From Chitinophaga sp. MM2321 (GTDB lineage: Bacteria > Bacteroidota > Bacteroidia > Chitinophagales > Chitinophagaceae), in the NCBI RefSeq assembly GCF_964033635.1, contig NZ_OZ035533.1, positions 1,426,001-1,490,000 of the forward strand: a stretch of 64,000 nucleotides of DNA, given 5' to 3'. A program made the position numbers and the translations under genes. The notes below the pieces were generated by a model. That model saw only the letters and a list, made by a program, of their open reading frames with translations. It was not told where the DNA came from and did no database searches. Shown piece by piece: positions 53,644 through 63,982 of this stretch. The first letter of the stretch is position 1, and the number at the start of each line of letters is the position of its first letter.

Positions 53644-55086
53644 CTATTCATATCCTGGATTCTGTTTTAGATTGGGGTCAAGACTTATTTCCTGGGCAGG
53701 AATTGGATATAGAGCCCATTTGCTATCCCAAGTCCCCCCTTTTTCCAAAGTAACTTTGCTCATTACTTCATTTATTTGACCTGTTCTTTTTAGATCCAAC
53801 CATCTATGACCCCATTCTGTAAATAGTTCAACCTGCCTCTCGTGAGCGATAGCTACAAGTATTTGTTGTTGTAATTTTGCGGTGGTTGGTTGCAAACCGG
53901 CACGTCTTCTGATGACATTAAGATCTGATTTTGCTTGATCCAGTTTATTTTGTTTGGCTTTTGCTTCTGCCCTTATAAGATATTGCTCGCCAGTACGTAA
54001 TATCATTAGATATTCTGATGTCGGTGTATTTACTTTACCTATTTTATATTTGTATGGATATGTATAAACTTTATCTGACACCGTAATTTGTTTGGTCCAA
54101 TTTGATTTTCGTAAATCTTCATTCTCAAACGCATCCAAAAGATTTTGATTTATGAACATAGGCAATGAAGAAGAGGGGCCGGTCTGTGGTAGAATAAATA
54201 GCCGTCCTTCTCCAGTGTTTTGACTTGTAGTACCATTAACTGAAGGCAGCTGCCAGATTGCTTCCTTGCTGTTCTTTAGAAATACATTATTTAGCGATAC
54301 AGTATCATACATATATTTATTTTCTATTATATCATTGGCCTTAAGTTCAGCATTTGGATAATCTTCAGTATATAAGTAGATTCTAGCTAATAATGCTTTT
54401 GCAGCTGCTTTATTGGGCCGTATTCTTTCATATGAAATGGCATTACCATGTGCGTCTAAATAGTTAGAGTTCAGTAGGTTTTCTGCACTCAATAAATCCT
54501 TTATGAGTTGCTGATAGATTTCTGCCATCGAAGTCCGTTTTAATGAAGCAGTAATTTCATATTTATTTTCTACTGTGAATGGAACATCTCCATATAAGTT
54601 TATTAGATAGAAATAACAAAATGAGCGAACGAACAATGCTTCCCCTAATAACTGCTGTTTTATGGAGGGTGTTAATTTAGTTGTCGTTGATAATCCGTTT
54701 ATTGCAAAATTGCTTAAGAAAATTGTGTAATACAGTTTATTCCAATAATGATTTGAACCTAATGTGATTGCCCTCAAGTCATTTTTGTAATAGCCCAAAA
54801 GTGTTGTGTTGGTAACCCCTGGCCATAGGCTCAATTCATCAGATGATAGCCCGGGTAGGATAGATATCGCAGCAACACTAGTATTTGTTACTGTAGAAAA
54901 GTTATCTCCATAACTCAGGTCTGTATATATACCATTAAGTAGGGCAGCGGCAGTATTATCATCGTTAAATGCATTTTCATCACTAATACTGTTAATAGGC
55001 GTATCGACTGATACAAATTTTTTGCAGCCAGTAAATAGGATTGCTGACAACAATATGAATAATATATGATTGTTAATTATTTTCAT
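53644..55086 (-). CDS. SusD/RagB nutrient-binding lipoprotein
   Basis: 480 residues. Lipoprotein signal ILFILLSAILFTGCKKFVSV; SusD helices (LGEALFVRSFCYFYLINLYG, DVPFTVENKY) and C-terminal HERQVELFTEWGHRWLDLKR. Smaller than typical glycan-binding SusDs (500-550), closer to the group found with peptidases. It follows susC after 27 bp. Confidence 0.93.
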   Translation of the reverse strand: MKIINNHILFILLSAILFTGCKKFVSVDTPINSISDENAFNDDNTAAALLNGIYTDLSYGDNFSTVTNTSVAAISILPGLSSDELSLWPGVTNTTLLGYYKNDLRAITLGSNHYWNKLYYTIFLSNFAINGLSTTTKLTPSIKQQLLGEALFVRSFCYFYLINLYGDVPFTVENKYEITASLKRTSMAEIYQQLIKDLLSAENLLNSNYLDAHGNAISYERIRPNKAAAKALLARIYLYTEDYPNAELKANDIIENKYMYDTVSLNNVFLKNSKEAIWQLPSVNGTTSQNTGEGRLFILPQTGPSSSLPMFINQNLLDAFENEDLRKSNWTKQITVSDKVYTYPYKYKIGKVNTPTSEYLMILRTGEQYLIRAEAKAKQNKLDQAKSDLNVIRRRAGLQPTTAKLQQQILVAIAHERQVELFTEWGHRWLDLKRTGQINEVMSKVTLEKGGTWDSKWALYPIPAQEISLDPNLKQNPGYE

Positions 55087-55113
55087 GTCATTTGTATTAA
55101 TAGTTATCCGTTC

Positions 55114-58100
55114 TTATAATATTAATTGAATCCCCATAGTGTATACTTTAAGTGGGGGTAAATTTGCTATTGATCGACTTTCTGGATCTAACCCGTTATA
55201 GTTTGTGATTGTTATTAAATTTTGTCCTTGAAGGAAAATTCTACTATTTCTTAGTACTGACTTTATTTTCATTTGTTTCAATAATTGCCAGGAAATAGAT
55301 ACATTTTTTAGTCTGATATAGCTTGCATTAGAAAAGGATAAGCTACTTGACTGGGCATATAGATCTGAAACTGGTTGGGTCGTAGTATATTTCTGGATTA
55401 CCGTATTAACTTTTGAAACTTGCCATCTATCTAATACATATGTTGGTTGATTTCCGTAGGTTGTCGTAGGATCTGAATAGAATGCCCCCGGATAATTCCC
55501 TGTTAGATAATTTTGGCCATCCTGTTTAACGAACTGAAACAAAAAATCTATTGATATATTGTTGAACTGAAATTCATTTTGTACACCTCCATAGAGTGTA
55601 GGATTAGGATTATAGAAGTATATTCTATCAGTGATGTATGAAGGTGAAGTGGTAACTGTTCCTTTTGAGTCGTAAAATTGATAAAGTCCTGTTTCCTGGT
55701 CTACACCAGCGAATTTAAACGCTGGGACAGTACCAATAGGTTCTCCGACAATTAATGTATTTGAATAAACAGATGTTTCTAGGTTTTTAAATTCAATTAG
55801 TTTGTTTTTTGGAATAGTAACATTGAATGAAGAAGTCCACTTAAATTTGTTTGTAGCTAGATTAGTTGAATTAATACTGATTTCCCAACCATTATTCTCT
55901 ATGGTCGCTGGAAAATTTCTTAGTACATAAGGATAACCTGTAGTCATCGGCAGTTGATAACTCAATAGTTGGTTTGATGATCTATTTCTTAAGTACGTAA
56001 GTCCGACTATTAAATGGTCATTATTAAAGCCAATATCTATTCCTAGTTGAATTTTTTTGGTAAGTTCCCAAGCAAGAGATGGATTTGGGTGACCATTGGG
56101 GATTAATGCCCGCTGACCAAAATAAGGCATACTAATTCCAATTGGTGAATTAAGCAAACTCATATATTGGTAGTCCCCTATCTGATCGTTTCCTGTTGTA
56201 CCAATACTCGCTCTTAGTTTTCCATAACTTATAAAAGATAACATCTCCTTTATGAAATTTTCATTACTAAAAAGCCAGGCAACTCCAATAGAACCAAAGT
56301 TGTGAAATTTGTTATTCGATCCGAAACGACTGGTGCCATCTCTTCTGCCACTAAGATTAATGATATATTTTTCATCATAGTTATAGTTTATTCTTCCGAA
56401 TATTCCTATATATTTATAAATGGAATTAATCGTTGAATTGGTATTTAAAGATGATGCAGACCGAATATCTTCCAAAACCAAGTCGCTTATATAGCCAGAA
56501 CCCTGGAGCAATAAATTGTCAGTCATGTCTTTACGTAATGTTCCACCAACTAGTAGATCTATTTTAGACTTTTTGAGCTCCTTATTATATGTGATTTGAG
56601 GCTCAAATATCCAAGAAGACATATTGCCATAACCATAATTCGCATATCGTTGGGATATAGATTGAAGTTCTGGGGCATTAATCGTTAGGGGATAGGTAAC
56701 AACCTCTTTATTATTTGCAAAATTATAACCAAAACTTCCTTTGATCTCTAAACCTTCAAGTACTTTATAACTCATTAACAGATTCCCTGTTAGATTATTA
56801 GTTTTATTTTTGTACCTACTTTGTATCATTGATAGTGGATTTGCCCAAGTGGAGACGCTATCTGTTCCTGAAGCGATTCGCTGCCAGTTTAAGCTACCAT
56901 CTTCATTAAAAATCTTTGGTGCAATTGGTGGAATGATAATGGCAGTTCTTGTCTGGTCTATAGCTGGTAATCGGTTGTCATCATTTAAATAGTTTATTGA
57001 AAATTGAGTCCTGAACCTTTGATCATTAGTGGTATGGTTCAAATTGAATCCAATAGCGGCTTTTGAATCATTTAAATCATTTTGAAATACTGTAGTTTGT
57101 CTATTATAGGTTCCACTTATTCTAAAAGTAGTTTGTTCGTTTCCTCCTGAAATGGCCAACTGATAATTAGAATATTTTGCAGTTCCTCCAATAAGTTCCT
57201 TTTGCCAATTGGTATTTCTTGTCGTATCCCAAACTGTTAGGTCATAGTTTGAAGGGTCAGGGATAGTTTCTGATGTAGGAATAGGTAAATCATCATTTTT
57301 ATATGCCTCTTTCCGCATTTCCAAATATTGCTGCCTATTCATTAAATTTAACTTACTTGCGACTTTACCATATCCCTGCTGAGTTGTAAAGTCGAAAATT
57401 GTCTTACCAGGTTTTCCTCGTTTGGTAGTAATCAGAATAGCACCATTTGCTGCACGGGAGCCATAAATGGCTGTCGCGTCTGCGTCTTTTAAGACATCAA
57501 TGCTTTCTATGTCACCAGGATTTAAATAGCTCAATGGATTGCCTGAAGGTATGTCCTGGCCCGGGGCTGCCACTCCCCCTGAATTCCCCAATTGCGAAGC
57601 AAGATTTGGGAGCCGTTGTGAATTATAAGGTACTCCATCAATTATATATAATGGATCATTCCCTTGGCCTATCGAGTTCAGGCCCTGAACCCGAACTGTT
57701 ATACCACCTCCTGGAAGTCCGGAGTTTTGATTAATAAATACTCCCGGTATCCTGCCTTGCATTGCGAGTAAAGGGTTCCCAACGGGTTGATCTTGGATTT
57801 CTTTTGAAGTTATAGTTCCAATGTTCCCAGTACTCAACCTGCGTGTGGTCGTGCCATAGCCAATAATTTGAACTTGATCTAACTGATTGTCTTTTTGAAT
57901 AAGTATAATGTTTAATTCATTTTGCTGGTTGATGTTTTTTTCAAGTGTTAGGTAGCCGATATAACTAAAAACAAGGGTCTCATCTGGCCCTGCGGTTATG
58001 GAATATTCACCATTCTGGTTGGTCGTTGTTCCAACTGTCCCATTTTTCACTCTGACATTCACCCCAATTAGGGGTTCGTTTTTTTCGTTTATAACTTTCC

Positions 58101-58557
58101 CTTTTATGATGATTTGTTTTTCCTCATCAAGTATTGATTCAGGAGTGAATTTGTCATCTTTTTTTTTATCAATCTTGGGTTGTATGATGATGACTTTATT
58201 TTCTATTGTGTAGCTAAATGGTTGCTCCGAAAAAATCTTCTCCAACACATCCTTTACACTCTCTTTTTGTAAGTCAATCGTTACTGGCTTAGCTTCTTTA
58301 AGATAGGAGCTTTTGAACAGAAACTGATACCCGGTTTGTTGCCTGATCGATTTCATCACATCACGTAAGGGTGCTTTTTCGAGCGAAAGAGTAATTTCCT
58401 GCGAATAGGCCGCAGCGGAAACCCTCAAAGAAATGGCCAGAAGTATCAGAAACATTTTCATGGCTATAATGAATTGAATTTGTCTTTGGGTGAGTACAGG
58501 CATTTTCCTGTTGAAAAAAGAAAATGCAGCTGCATCGGTATGAATAGTATTATTCAT
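55114..58557 (-). CDS. SusC/RagA TonB-linked transporter with STN domain
   Basis: 1147 residues. Signal (FIIAMKMFLILLAISLRVSA), STN domain (ITLSLEKAPLRDVMKSIRQQ to NKVIIIQP, about 55-125), carboxypeptidase-D-like domain (IKGKVINEKNEPLIGVNVRV, about 150-230), TonB-box region (LDQVQIIGYGT), plug (GITVRVQGLNSIGQGNDPLY, IDVLKDADATAIYGSRAANG) and barrel. Channel of the second SusCD importer; the STN domain links it to the FecR/sigma pair upstream. Confidence 0.95.
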   Translation of the reverse strand: MNNTIHTDAAAFSFFNRKMPVLTQRQIQFIIAMKMFLILLAISLRVSAAAYSQEITLSLEKAPLRDVMKSIRQQTGYQFLFKSSYLKEAKPVTIDLQKESVKDVLEKIFSEQPFSYTIENKVIIIQPKIDKKKDDKFTPESILDEEKQIIIKGKVINEKNEPLIGVNVRVKNGTVGTTTNQNGEYSITAGPDETLVFSYIGYLTLEKNINQQNELNIILIQKDNQLDQVQIIGYGTTTRRLSTGNIGTITSKEIQDQPVGNPLLAMQGRIPGVFINQNSGLPGGGITVRVQGLNSIGQGNDPLYIIDGVPYNSQRLPNLASQLGNSGGVAAPGQDIPSGNPLSYLNPGDIESIDVLKDADATAIYGSRAANGAILITTKRGKPGKTIFDFTTQQGYGKVASKLNLMNRQQYLEMRKEAYKNDDLPIPTSETIPDPSNYDLTVWDTTRNTNWQKELIGGTAKYSNYQLAISGGNEQTTFRISGTYNRQTTVFQNDLNDSKAAIGFNLNHTTNDQRFRTQFSINYLNDDNRLPAIDQTRTAIIIPPIAPKIFNEDGSLNWQRIASGTDSVSTWANPLSMIQSRYKNKTNNLTGNLLMSYKVLEGLEIKGSFGYNFANNKEVVTYPLTINAPELQSISQRYANYGYGNMSSWIFEPQITYNKELKKSKIDLLVGGTLRKDMTDNLLLQGSGYISDLVLEDIRSASSLNTNSTINSIYKYIGIFGRINYNYDEKYIINLSGRRDGTSRFGSNNKFHNFGSIGVAWLFSNENFIKEMLSFISYGKLRASIGTTGNDQIGDYQYMSLLNSPIGISMPYFGQRALIPNGHPNPSLAWELTKKIQLGIDIGFNNDHLIVGLTYLRNRSSNQLLSYQLPMTTGYPYVLRNFPATIENNGWEISINSTNLATNKFKWTSSFNVTIPKNKLIEFKNLETSVYSNTLIVGEPIGTVPAFKFAGVDQETGLYQFYDSKGTVTTSPSYITDRIYFYNPNPTLYGGVQNEFQFNNISIDFLFQFVKQDGQNYLTGNYPGAFYSDPTTTYGNQPTYVLDRWQVSKVNTVIQKYTTTQPVSDLYAQSSSLSFSNASYIRLKNVSISWQLLKQMKIKSVLRNSRIFLQGQNLITITNYNGLDPESRSIANLPPLKVYTMGIQLIL

Positions 58558-58692
58558 ATCTTTGGTTAGTTTAGGTAATTAAAATTGTTGATTCATCTCG
58601 ACATGCAAAAGACCTGACTACAACCGGGGTGTTAGTAGCACTCCGGTTTTTTAGTCTTTTACAATGATTATGTTTGTGTTGTTAGTTTTGTA

Positions 58693-59850
58693 TTAGTTGA
58701 TCATGATCCTCCTTCCTTCCATCTTTAATTTGATGTTGCTGCTGATTTCAATTGACCTCAAAACTTCGGATAGCGGAATCTTACGGGAGATTTCACCATC
58801 GAAACTTATTTGCGGCATATTGCTGTAATCAACCTCAACGTTGTACCATCGGCTAATTTCTCGTAACACTTGCTGCAATGGGGTTTGGACGAAAACGAAT
58901 AGCCCGTCCTTCCAGGCAATGATATCGTCTGGATTGACTTGCTTAACCAGGATTTCATGTGATGTAACTATCGCTTGTTTTCCGGGAGAGAGGTTTATGT
59001 GTGCCCCGGTTTTGGGTAGGGAAACCACGACGCTTCCTTCAGCGAGCGTAGTTTGCATGTTTTCAGATTTAGGATAGCAGCATACATTGAGATGTGTGCC
59101 GGTTACGGTTACCAATTGTTCATTACTCTGAATTGTGAAGGGTTTTGTAGGATTCTTCGTTACTTCGAAATAGGCTTCTCCAATCAGTTCTACCTTCCTT
59201 TCTTTTAGTTTGGTAAAACTTTGGGGGAAAGTGATTTTTGAATCGGCATTCAGCCAGACGTGTGTACCGTCTTCTAGTACAATTTCATATTGGCCTCCTT
59301 TAGGCGTACTGATCGTATTCAATTGTTCTCCAGTTGTCTCATCGGATTTGGTTATAGTAGATTTGGTTATGGTATAGGTAACCTTTCCATTTTTAGATTG
59401 TTGAATGCTGAGACCTGCTAATTTGGAGAGTTCACCCTGGTGGAGACTGTCCAAGGTGATTTGCTGTCCATTTGCAAGGGTGAGGATAGCTTTATTACTG
59501 GCAGGCCCTATATCGGTTGCAGCGAGTTGTGGTACGTCGGGTATAATTACCGGATTTAGAAACCACCAAATCGTGCCGGCTGCTAAAACAAATCCCAGCA
59601 CGGCAGCGGCTATCTTTAACGGGGTAAATGGAATGGTCCTTTTGTTTTTTCTATGAATAAGACGGGCATCATGATCTATAAGTGCATTCCAGATGCTTTC
59701 ATTAATCTGCTCAAAATCGGGCTGGCCTTCCGGCATGGACTCAGTCTTTGCCATCTCCAGGTACCAGCTCTCGACCAGTAGCTTCTCTTCCGGTGTGCAG
59801 GTTCCATTACGGTAACGTGCGATTAATGCTAGTGCTTCTTCTTTTTCCAT
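58693..59850 (-). CDS. FecR-family anti-sigma factor
   Basis: 385 residues. Membrane helix LKIAAAVLGFVLAAGTIWWF at about 78-97; FecR domain (ISTPKGGQYEIVLEDGTHVW, KVELIGEAYFEVTKN); C-terminal DUF4974 (DGLFVFVQTPLQQVLREISR, SLSLKMEGRR-type end). Longer and less similar than the FecR at 5899. It lies 153 bp after the sigma gene and 135 bp before susC. Confidence 0.92.
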   Translation of the reverse strand: MEKEEALALIARYRNGTCTPEEKLLVESWYLEMAKTESMPEGQPDFEQINESIWNALIDHDARLIHRKNKRTIPFTPLKIAAAVLGFVLAAGTIWWFLNPVIIPDVPQLAATDIGPASNKAILTLANGQQITLDSLHQGELSKLAGLSIQQSKNGKVTYTITKSTITKSDETTGEQLNTISTPKGGQYEIVLEDGTHVWLNADSKITFPQSFTKLKERKVELIGEAYFEVTKNPTKPFTIQSNEQLVTVTGTHLNVCCYPKSENMQTTLAEGSVVVSLPKTGAHINLSPGKQAIVTSHEILVKQVNPDDIIAWKDGLFVFVQTPLQQVLREISRWYNVEVDYSNMPQISFDGEISRKIPLSEVLRSIEISSNIKLKMEGRRIMIN

Positions 59851-60003
59851 GTTTAAGCCTGATGGGTTGATGATGTAAAAATATGTACAGGATGGGTACC
59901 ATTTAGTGGTAGTCCATTCTTGCTTTTTTTTATTAAAATTTTGGAGAATTCGAGGTTTTAATGTGTAAGTTGTTGATATATAATTTGTTATATTCTTTTA
60001 AAT

Positions 60004-60588
60004 TTATAGAAAAAATGAACCTGGGAGTAAAATGTTCAGTTTGTTACGGAGAATACGCAGGGCAGTATAGATATGTTTCTTGACGGTTCCTTCACTCGTA
60101 CCGGTTTTTATGGCAATTTCCTTATAACTGAGGTGTTCTTTTTTTGCAAGCTCAAATGCGGCTCGCATCTTTGGCGGCAGGAGGGAGATCTCCGCTTCAA
60201 TGCGTTCGTGCAGTTCCCTTTCTATATCTTCCCGGGTTTCGAAAATCTCTTCTTCGATGTTTGTAAAGTCATTCAGGCTATAGTGCTGGAGAAACCTGAC
60301 ATAGTTGTCCTTTACTTTTTCATGCGCCATGTCATTAATGATCCTGTTACGCATACAGCCATATAAAAAACCGGGAACGGATTTGACCTGATCAACCTGC
60401 CGGGATTTAGAGAGCAGCATCATAAACACATCCTGAACGGCATCGCTTGCCAGATCCTGATCTTTAAGCATCCTTCGGGCATGGTTAAACAACAGGCCCC
60501 AATACCTGTCGTATATTTCCTTAAAAGCGGTAGCATCCCCGTTGTTGTAAGCGGTAAGTAGTTCTTTATCCGTCAATACATGATACAT
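60004..60588 (-). CDS. ECF sigma-70 factor
   Basis: 194 residues. Region 2: NNGDATAFKEIYDRYWGLLF, LASDAVQDVFMMLLSKS. Region 4: LPPKMRAAFELAKKEHLSYK, EIAIKTGTSEGTVKKHIYTA. First gene of the second sigma / FecR / SusC / SusD / thioredoxin / S9 unit. It lacks the hydrophobic tail seen in the sigma factor at 5209 except for a short LLPGSFFL end. Confidence 0.93.
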   Translation of the reverse strand: MYHVLTDKELLTAYNNGDATAFKEIYDRYWGLLFNHARRMLKDQDLASDAVQDVFMMLLSKSRQVDQVKSVPGFLYGCMRNRIINDMAHEKVKDNYVRFLQHYSLNDFTNIEEEIFETREDIERELHERIEAEISLLPPKMRAAFELAKKEHLSYKEIAIKTGTSEGTVKKHIYTALRILRNKLNILLPGSFFL

Positions 60589-60919
60589 AAACCCTTTTTT
60601 ACATTAGCTAATGGTCATTACAGCTATCATTGTAATTGATTAATATGATCCTGGTATCTACAAAGAGGGCTTTATATTAGGATAGATTGTCAGTTAAGTT
60701 GTAGTATGCTGATCCTATATGTACGAGTAGAATTCAATTTTAGATTAGAGATGTTTGAATTAGATCAAACTGATCATAGGTTGATTAACATGATCATCTT
60801 CGGTTCAGCATAGGGAGTGTAATGTGGGTGGAATTTATCTGCTCACCAATTTCTTATCGCCATAAGCAGAAAACCCCGGGGTGGTGGCCCGGGGTTATGT
60901 TACATAAGATAATTTATTC
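60589..60919. other. Gap between the sigma gene and the pyruvyl transferase gene
   Basis: 331 bp, holding the terminator of the transferase gene (60868-60896) and presumably the sigma promoter; no clear TAnnTTTG and no ORF that looks real. Confidence 0.45.
60868..60896 (-). terminator. Terminator of the polysaccharide pyruvyl transferase gene
   Basis: AACCCCGGG (60872-60880) pairs with CCCGGGGTT (60888-60896), 7-nt loop. On the minus strand the stem is followed by TTTTC, 24 bp past the stop codon at 60920. Confidence 0.85.
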
Positions 60920-62197
60920 TCAGCTTTTTTTAATTTCCTCTTTTACAAAATCTGTCCCATCTGCATATATCTTGTCTATCCTTTTCATCACAGTAGCTAC
61001 TTTACTTTTGGCCTGACCGTAGTTTTGCCATACCTCCCGTAACCTTGCTGCAATCTGCTTTCCACTGGTTTGTTCAATTTCAAAAACCCAGTCATCAAAG
61101 CCCAGATCATAATACATTTGCCCCTTGATGGTATCTTCCGGTTGCCTCAGATAAAAAAACGGGATGCCATTGGCTGCTGCGATAATAGGGGAGTGACATT
61201 CAAAACTGAGGACTGAATGCGCTTTTGCATATACCGAGGCTGCTTCATCCGGCATCCAGTAACCGCGTTTGATGATGTGCGGTTTTACATCATCCGGTAG
61301 CGGATTGATTAATAGCTCGTCCATAATACCTACCTGGTAGGTCATTTCAGGGCATACCAGCACTTTATTTCCCGTTTCACGTACCCAGGCAATCATGGCT
61401 TCGCGCAGCTTGGCATGATCCACCTCTTTTTTGCTCTCATTTAGTTCATTTGTCTTTTTGATTTTTTCATCTGTCCATCCCGCATTATTGGGTCTGAACT
61501 GGTAATAGGGCGTTACCCTTAAACGGGGGATAACACAGATAAACTTTTGCGGTTCCAGTTTATTTTCTGTCAGAAATTTACCGGCTTTGGTTTTATCCTG
61601 GATATCCATATAAAACGTAGCATCCGGTGCAAAGGATATATGTTCTCCGGTGATGCCAGCCTCCTGAAGCTTCTTTATGGAAGCTGTTTCACGGGTATAT
61701 ATAAACGATGCTTTCCTGAGCAGGGTTTTGAGATGATCATTGATAAACTGTATGGTGGTTCCGTAAATACCAAATGGTTTGTTTGAATATTTCACCCAGG
61801 CTTCCAGGTTGTTTTGTCCTACTACTGCGGGCCCTGAACCGTGGATCATTATATCTGCCGTTTTGAATGCTTCCTGTACTTCAGGGTTATCTACATTTCT
61901 ATCAGCATCTACATCTCCATAAATGATTTTTACTTTGGGGAAATCCCGGTGGAGCATTTTTGCTACTTCTTCTCCGCGGCTTTTCTTCCACAAAATTATT
62001 TTTGCTTTTGGAATGAATGTTTGCAGCACATGCAGCAATCCGGGTGTGTGTGCGATGTCTCCTATATTTACATCCTGCCATCCTGAAACGAGGAGGATAA
62101 CCGGATTTGATTTACTATTTGCTAACAGTATATGAGGTATTAAAAGGGCGCCTGATGTAAGGGCCGCCGCTTGTTGTATGAAGTGTTTCCTGTTCAT
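60920..62197 (-). CDS. Exported polysaccharide pyruvyl transferase family protein
   Basis: 425 residues. It begins MNRKHFIQQAAALTSGALLI, a Tat-like or Sec signal, unusual because most family members are cytoplasmic. The CsaB/PS_pyruv_trans fold is visible: SGWQDVNIGDIAHTPGLLHV, IMIHGSGPAVVGQNNLEAWV, FGIYGTTIQF, ASFIYTRETASIKKLQEAGI, SFAPDATFYMD, AHSVLSFECHSPIIAAANGI. The family adds ketal pyruvate to sugars. With the signal and a SusD gene upstream on the same strand (69-bp gap), this member may have another role in glycan handling. Confidence 0.82.
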   Translation of the reverse strand: MNRKHFIQQAAALTSGALLIPHILLANSKSNPVILLVSGWQDVNIGDIAHTPGLLHVLQTFIPKAKIILWKKSRGEEVAKMLHRDFPKVKIIYGDVDADRNVDNPEVQEAFKTADIMIHGSGPAVVGQNNLEAWVKYSNKPFGIYGTTIQFINDHLKTLLRKASFIYTRETASIKKLQEAGITGEHISFAPDATFYMDIQDKTKAGKFLTENKLEPQKFICVIPRLRVTPYYQFRPNNAGWTDEKIKKTNELNESKKEVDHAKLREAMIAWVRETGNKVLVCPEMTYQVGIMDELLINPLPDDVKPHIIKRGYWMPDEAASVYAKAHSVLSFECHSPIIAAANGIPFFYLRQPEDTIKGQMYYDLGFDDWVFEIEQTSGKQIAARLREVWQNYGQAKSKVATVMKRIDKIYADGTDFVKEEIKKS

Positions 62198-62266
62198 TTT
62201 TAATAGTTTTAAATGCGTTGAATGAATAGCCTGTTTTTCCTGCTTTGATCATTAAAGACGGATGCT

Positions 62267-63982
62267 TTAATAACCTGGATTCTGTGCTATTACAGCACCT
62301 GTATTGGAGTTGATAACGCTCTGAGGTATTGGCCAGAGCAGATTAATGGGCCGGATGGTGCCGGCAGAAGAAGGATTGTATTTACGGACACGATCGTATA
62401 ATACACCCATCCTCACCAATGTTCTTCTGCGTGGCTCTTCAATAACCAGTTCCCTGGCGCGTTCATCCAGGATAAAGTCGATGCTGACCTGGTCGGCAGT
62501 GATAGGCGTGGCGTGTGCCCGGCTTCTAACGGTATTTATATCTGTTTTGGCATCTCCCGGATTTCCCTTTCTGAAGTAGGCTTCGGCCCTTAACAAATAG
62601 GTTTCTGCCAGTCTCATTTTTATCACTTCATTGGGTGTTTGTCCGAGTGTTACATCATTGTTGAAAGCAATGCCATCAATTTTCCTGATCCAGGGATAAT
62701 ATCCACGGGTGGTATCCAGTACCTGGCTGGTAAGTGTTCCATCTGCTTTTGCCACAACCAGCTTGCCTTTGGCATCTCTGCCGGTAAGGATTTTTTTGCC
62801 ATAATATTCCGGATCTGCCGGGTTATCATAATAAAATTCCCGCCGGATATTATATTTTGAATTTCTCATGTCGTTAGCATCCAGGTTCCAGATGTCGTAC
62901 TTGAAATAATTCAACGGGATCATGACACCAATACCTCTCAGCATTTCACTGGAGGAAATATTGGAAACACCATTCGGTGTCTTGATTTTATCATACTCCA
63001 TTCCCCATAAACGGGCGAGAATATTGCCGGATCCGGCGCCGGTGCCTGTTCCTCCGCCAATGGTAAAGCTTTCAAATTGCAGGGCCCATATTACTTCCAG
63101 GTTGCCGGACGACCGGTTTTGTTGATTGGTCCAGAACAGATCGGAAAAAACATCTCCTTCCCGTGTTAAGTCTCCGAACCGCGCGGTCATTAGTTTATAA
63201 TCGCCTACTTCTCCGTTGATAACTTTACTGGCTGCTGCGATGGCCTGGTCATAAAAAGAAGCGTCTCCTGTTTCTATTCCCAAACTGATATAAACTTCTG
63301 CCAGCAGGTGATAGGCGGCTGCTTTATAGATTCTTCCGTTTGATTCATTGGCCGTAACAGGCAACTCTGATCCGGCTTCTTCCAGGTCCTTCCTGATAAA
63401 TTGAAGGACTTCTACTTTCGTAGCACGCTGGAAATCAAATTTAGGTTCAGTAATCTGGTGATCTACAATCGGAACGCCCCCATATAAATTCACCAGCACA
63501 TTATAGGCATAGGCTCTGAAGAATTTTGCCTGTCCTGAGAAAGCTGCTTTTGCTGTTGCTGACAACCGGGCCCTGGGATCTTCCAGGTTATCAAGGATCA
63601 GGTTAGTTTGCCTGATCATGTCTTTATATCCCCAGTTCCAATAAGTATTTACGGGATCATATTCAGAATTTAGCAGGGTATAATCTTTAAAACCCCTGCT
63701 GTCCGGCCGCCCCCAATCACATATATCGGTGCCTAAATTCATATAGTCGAAGTTCACGCCGCCTAGTGTTACTTCCTGCCGGGCAGCATAATACAGCGCC
63801 GCCTGGGTTGTTTCAAATCCTGCTGAATCAACCAGCAATACCTCCGGACTAAATCTATCCAGCGGGAGTTCGTCCAGGAAAGAATCTTTACAACTTCCCA
63901 AAAGAAAACAGGATATAAATAGGAGAACTGCGCAAGGCACATTATAGTTATCCTTTATTATTGATCTTATATAAGTATTCAT
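62267..63982 (-). CDS. SusD/RagB nutrient-binding lipoprotein (third locus)
   Basis: 571 residues. Lipoprotein signal VLLFISCFLLGSCKDSFLDE; SusD helices AAFSGQAKFFRAYAYNVLVN and LYGGVPIVDHQ; C-terminal LAETYLLRAEAYFRKGNPGD, DFILDERARELVIEEPRRRT and LWPIPQSVINSNTGAVIAQN. The matching SusC should lie upstream, beyond position 64000. The pyruvyl transferase gene downstream is probably in the same operon. Confidence 0.94.
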   Translation of the reverse strand: MNTYIRSIIKDNYNVPCAVLLFISCFLLGSCKDSFLDELPLDRFSPEVLLVDSAGFETTQAALYYAARQEVTLGGVNFDYMNLGTDICDWGRPDSRGFKDYTLLNSEYDPVNTYWNWGYKDMIRQTNLILDNLEDPRARLSATAKAAFSGQAKFFRAYAYNVLVNLYGGVPIVDHQITEPKFDFQRATKVEVLQFIRKDLEEAGSELPVTANESNGRIYKAAAYHLLAEVYISLGIETGDASFYDQAIAAASKVINGEVGDYKLMTARFGDLTREGDVFSDLFWTNQQNRSSGNLEVIWALQFESFTIGGGTGTGAGSGNILARLWGMEYDKIKTPNGVSNISSSEMLRGIGVMIPLNYFKYDIWNLDANDMRNSKYNIRREFYYDNPADPEYYGKKILTGRDAKGKLVVAKADGTLTSQVLDTTRGYYPWIRKIDGIAFNNDVTLGQTPNEVIKMRLAETYLLRAEAYFRKGNPGDAKTDINTVRSRAHATPITADQVSIDFILDERARELVIEEPRRRTLVRMGVLYDRVRKYNPSSAGTIRPINLLWPIPQSVINSNTGAVIAQNPGY

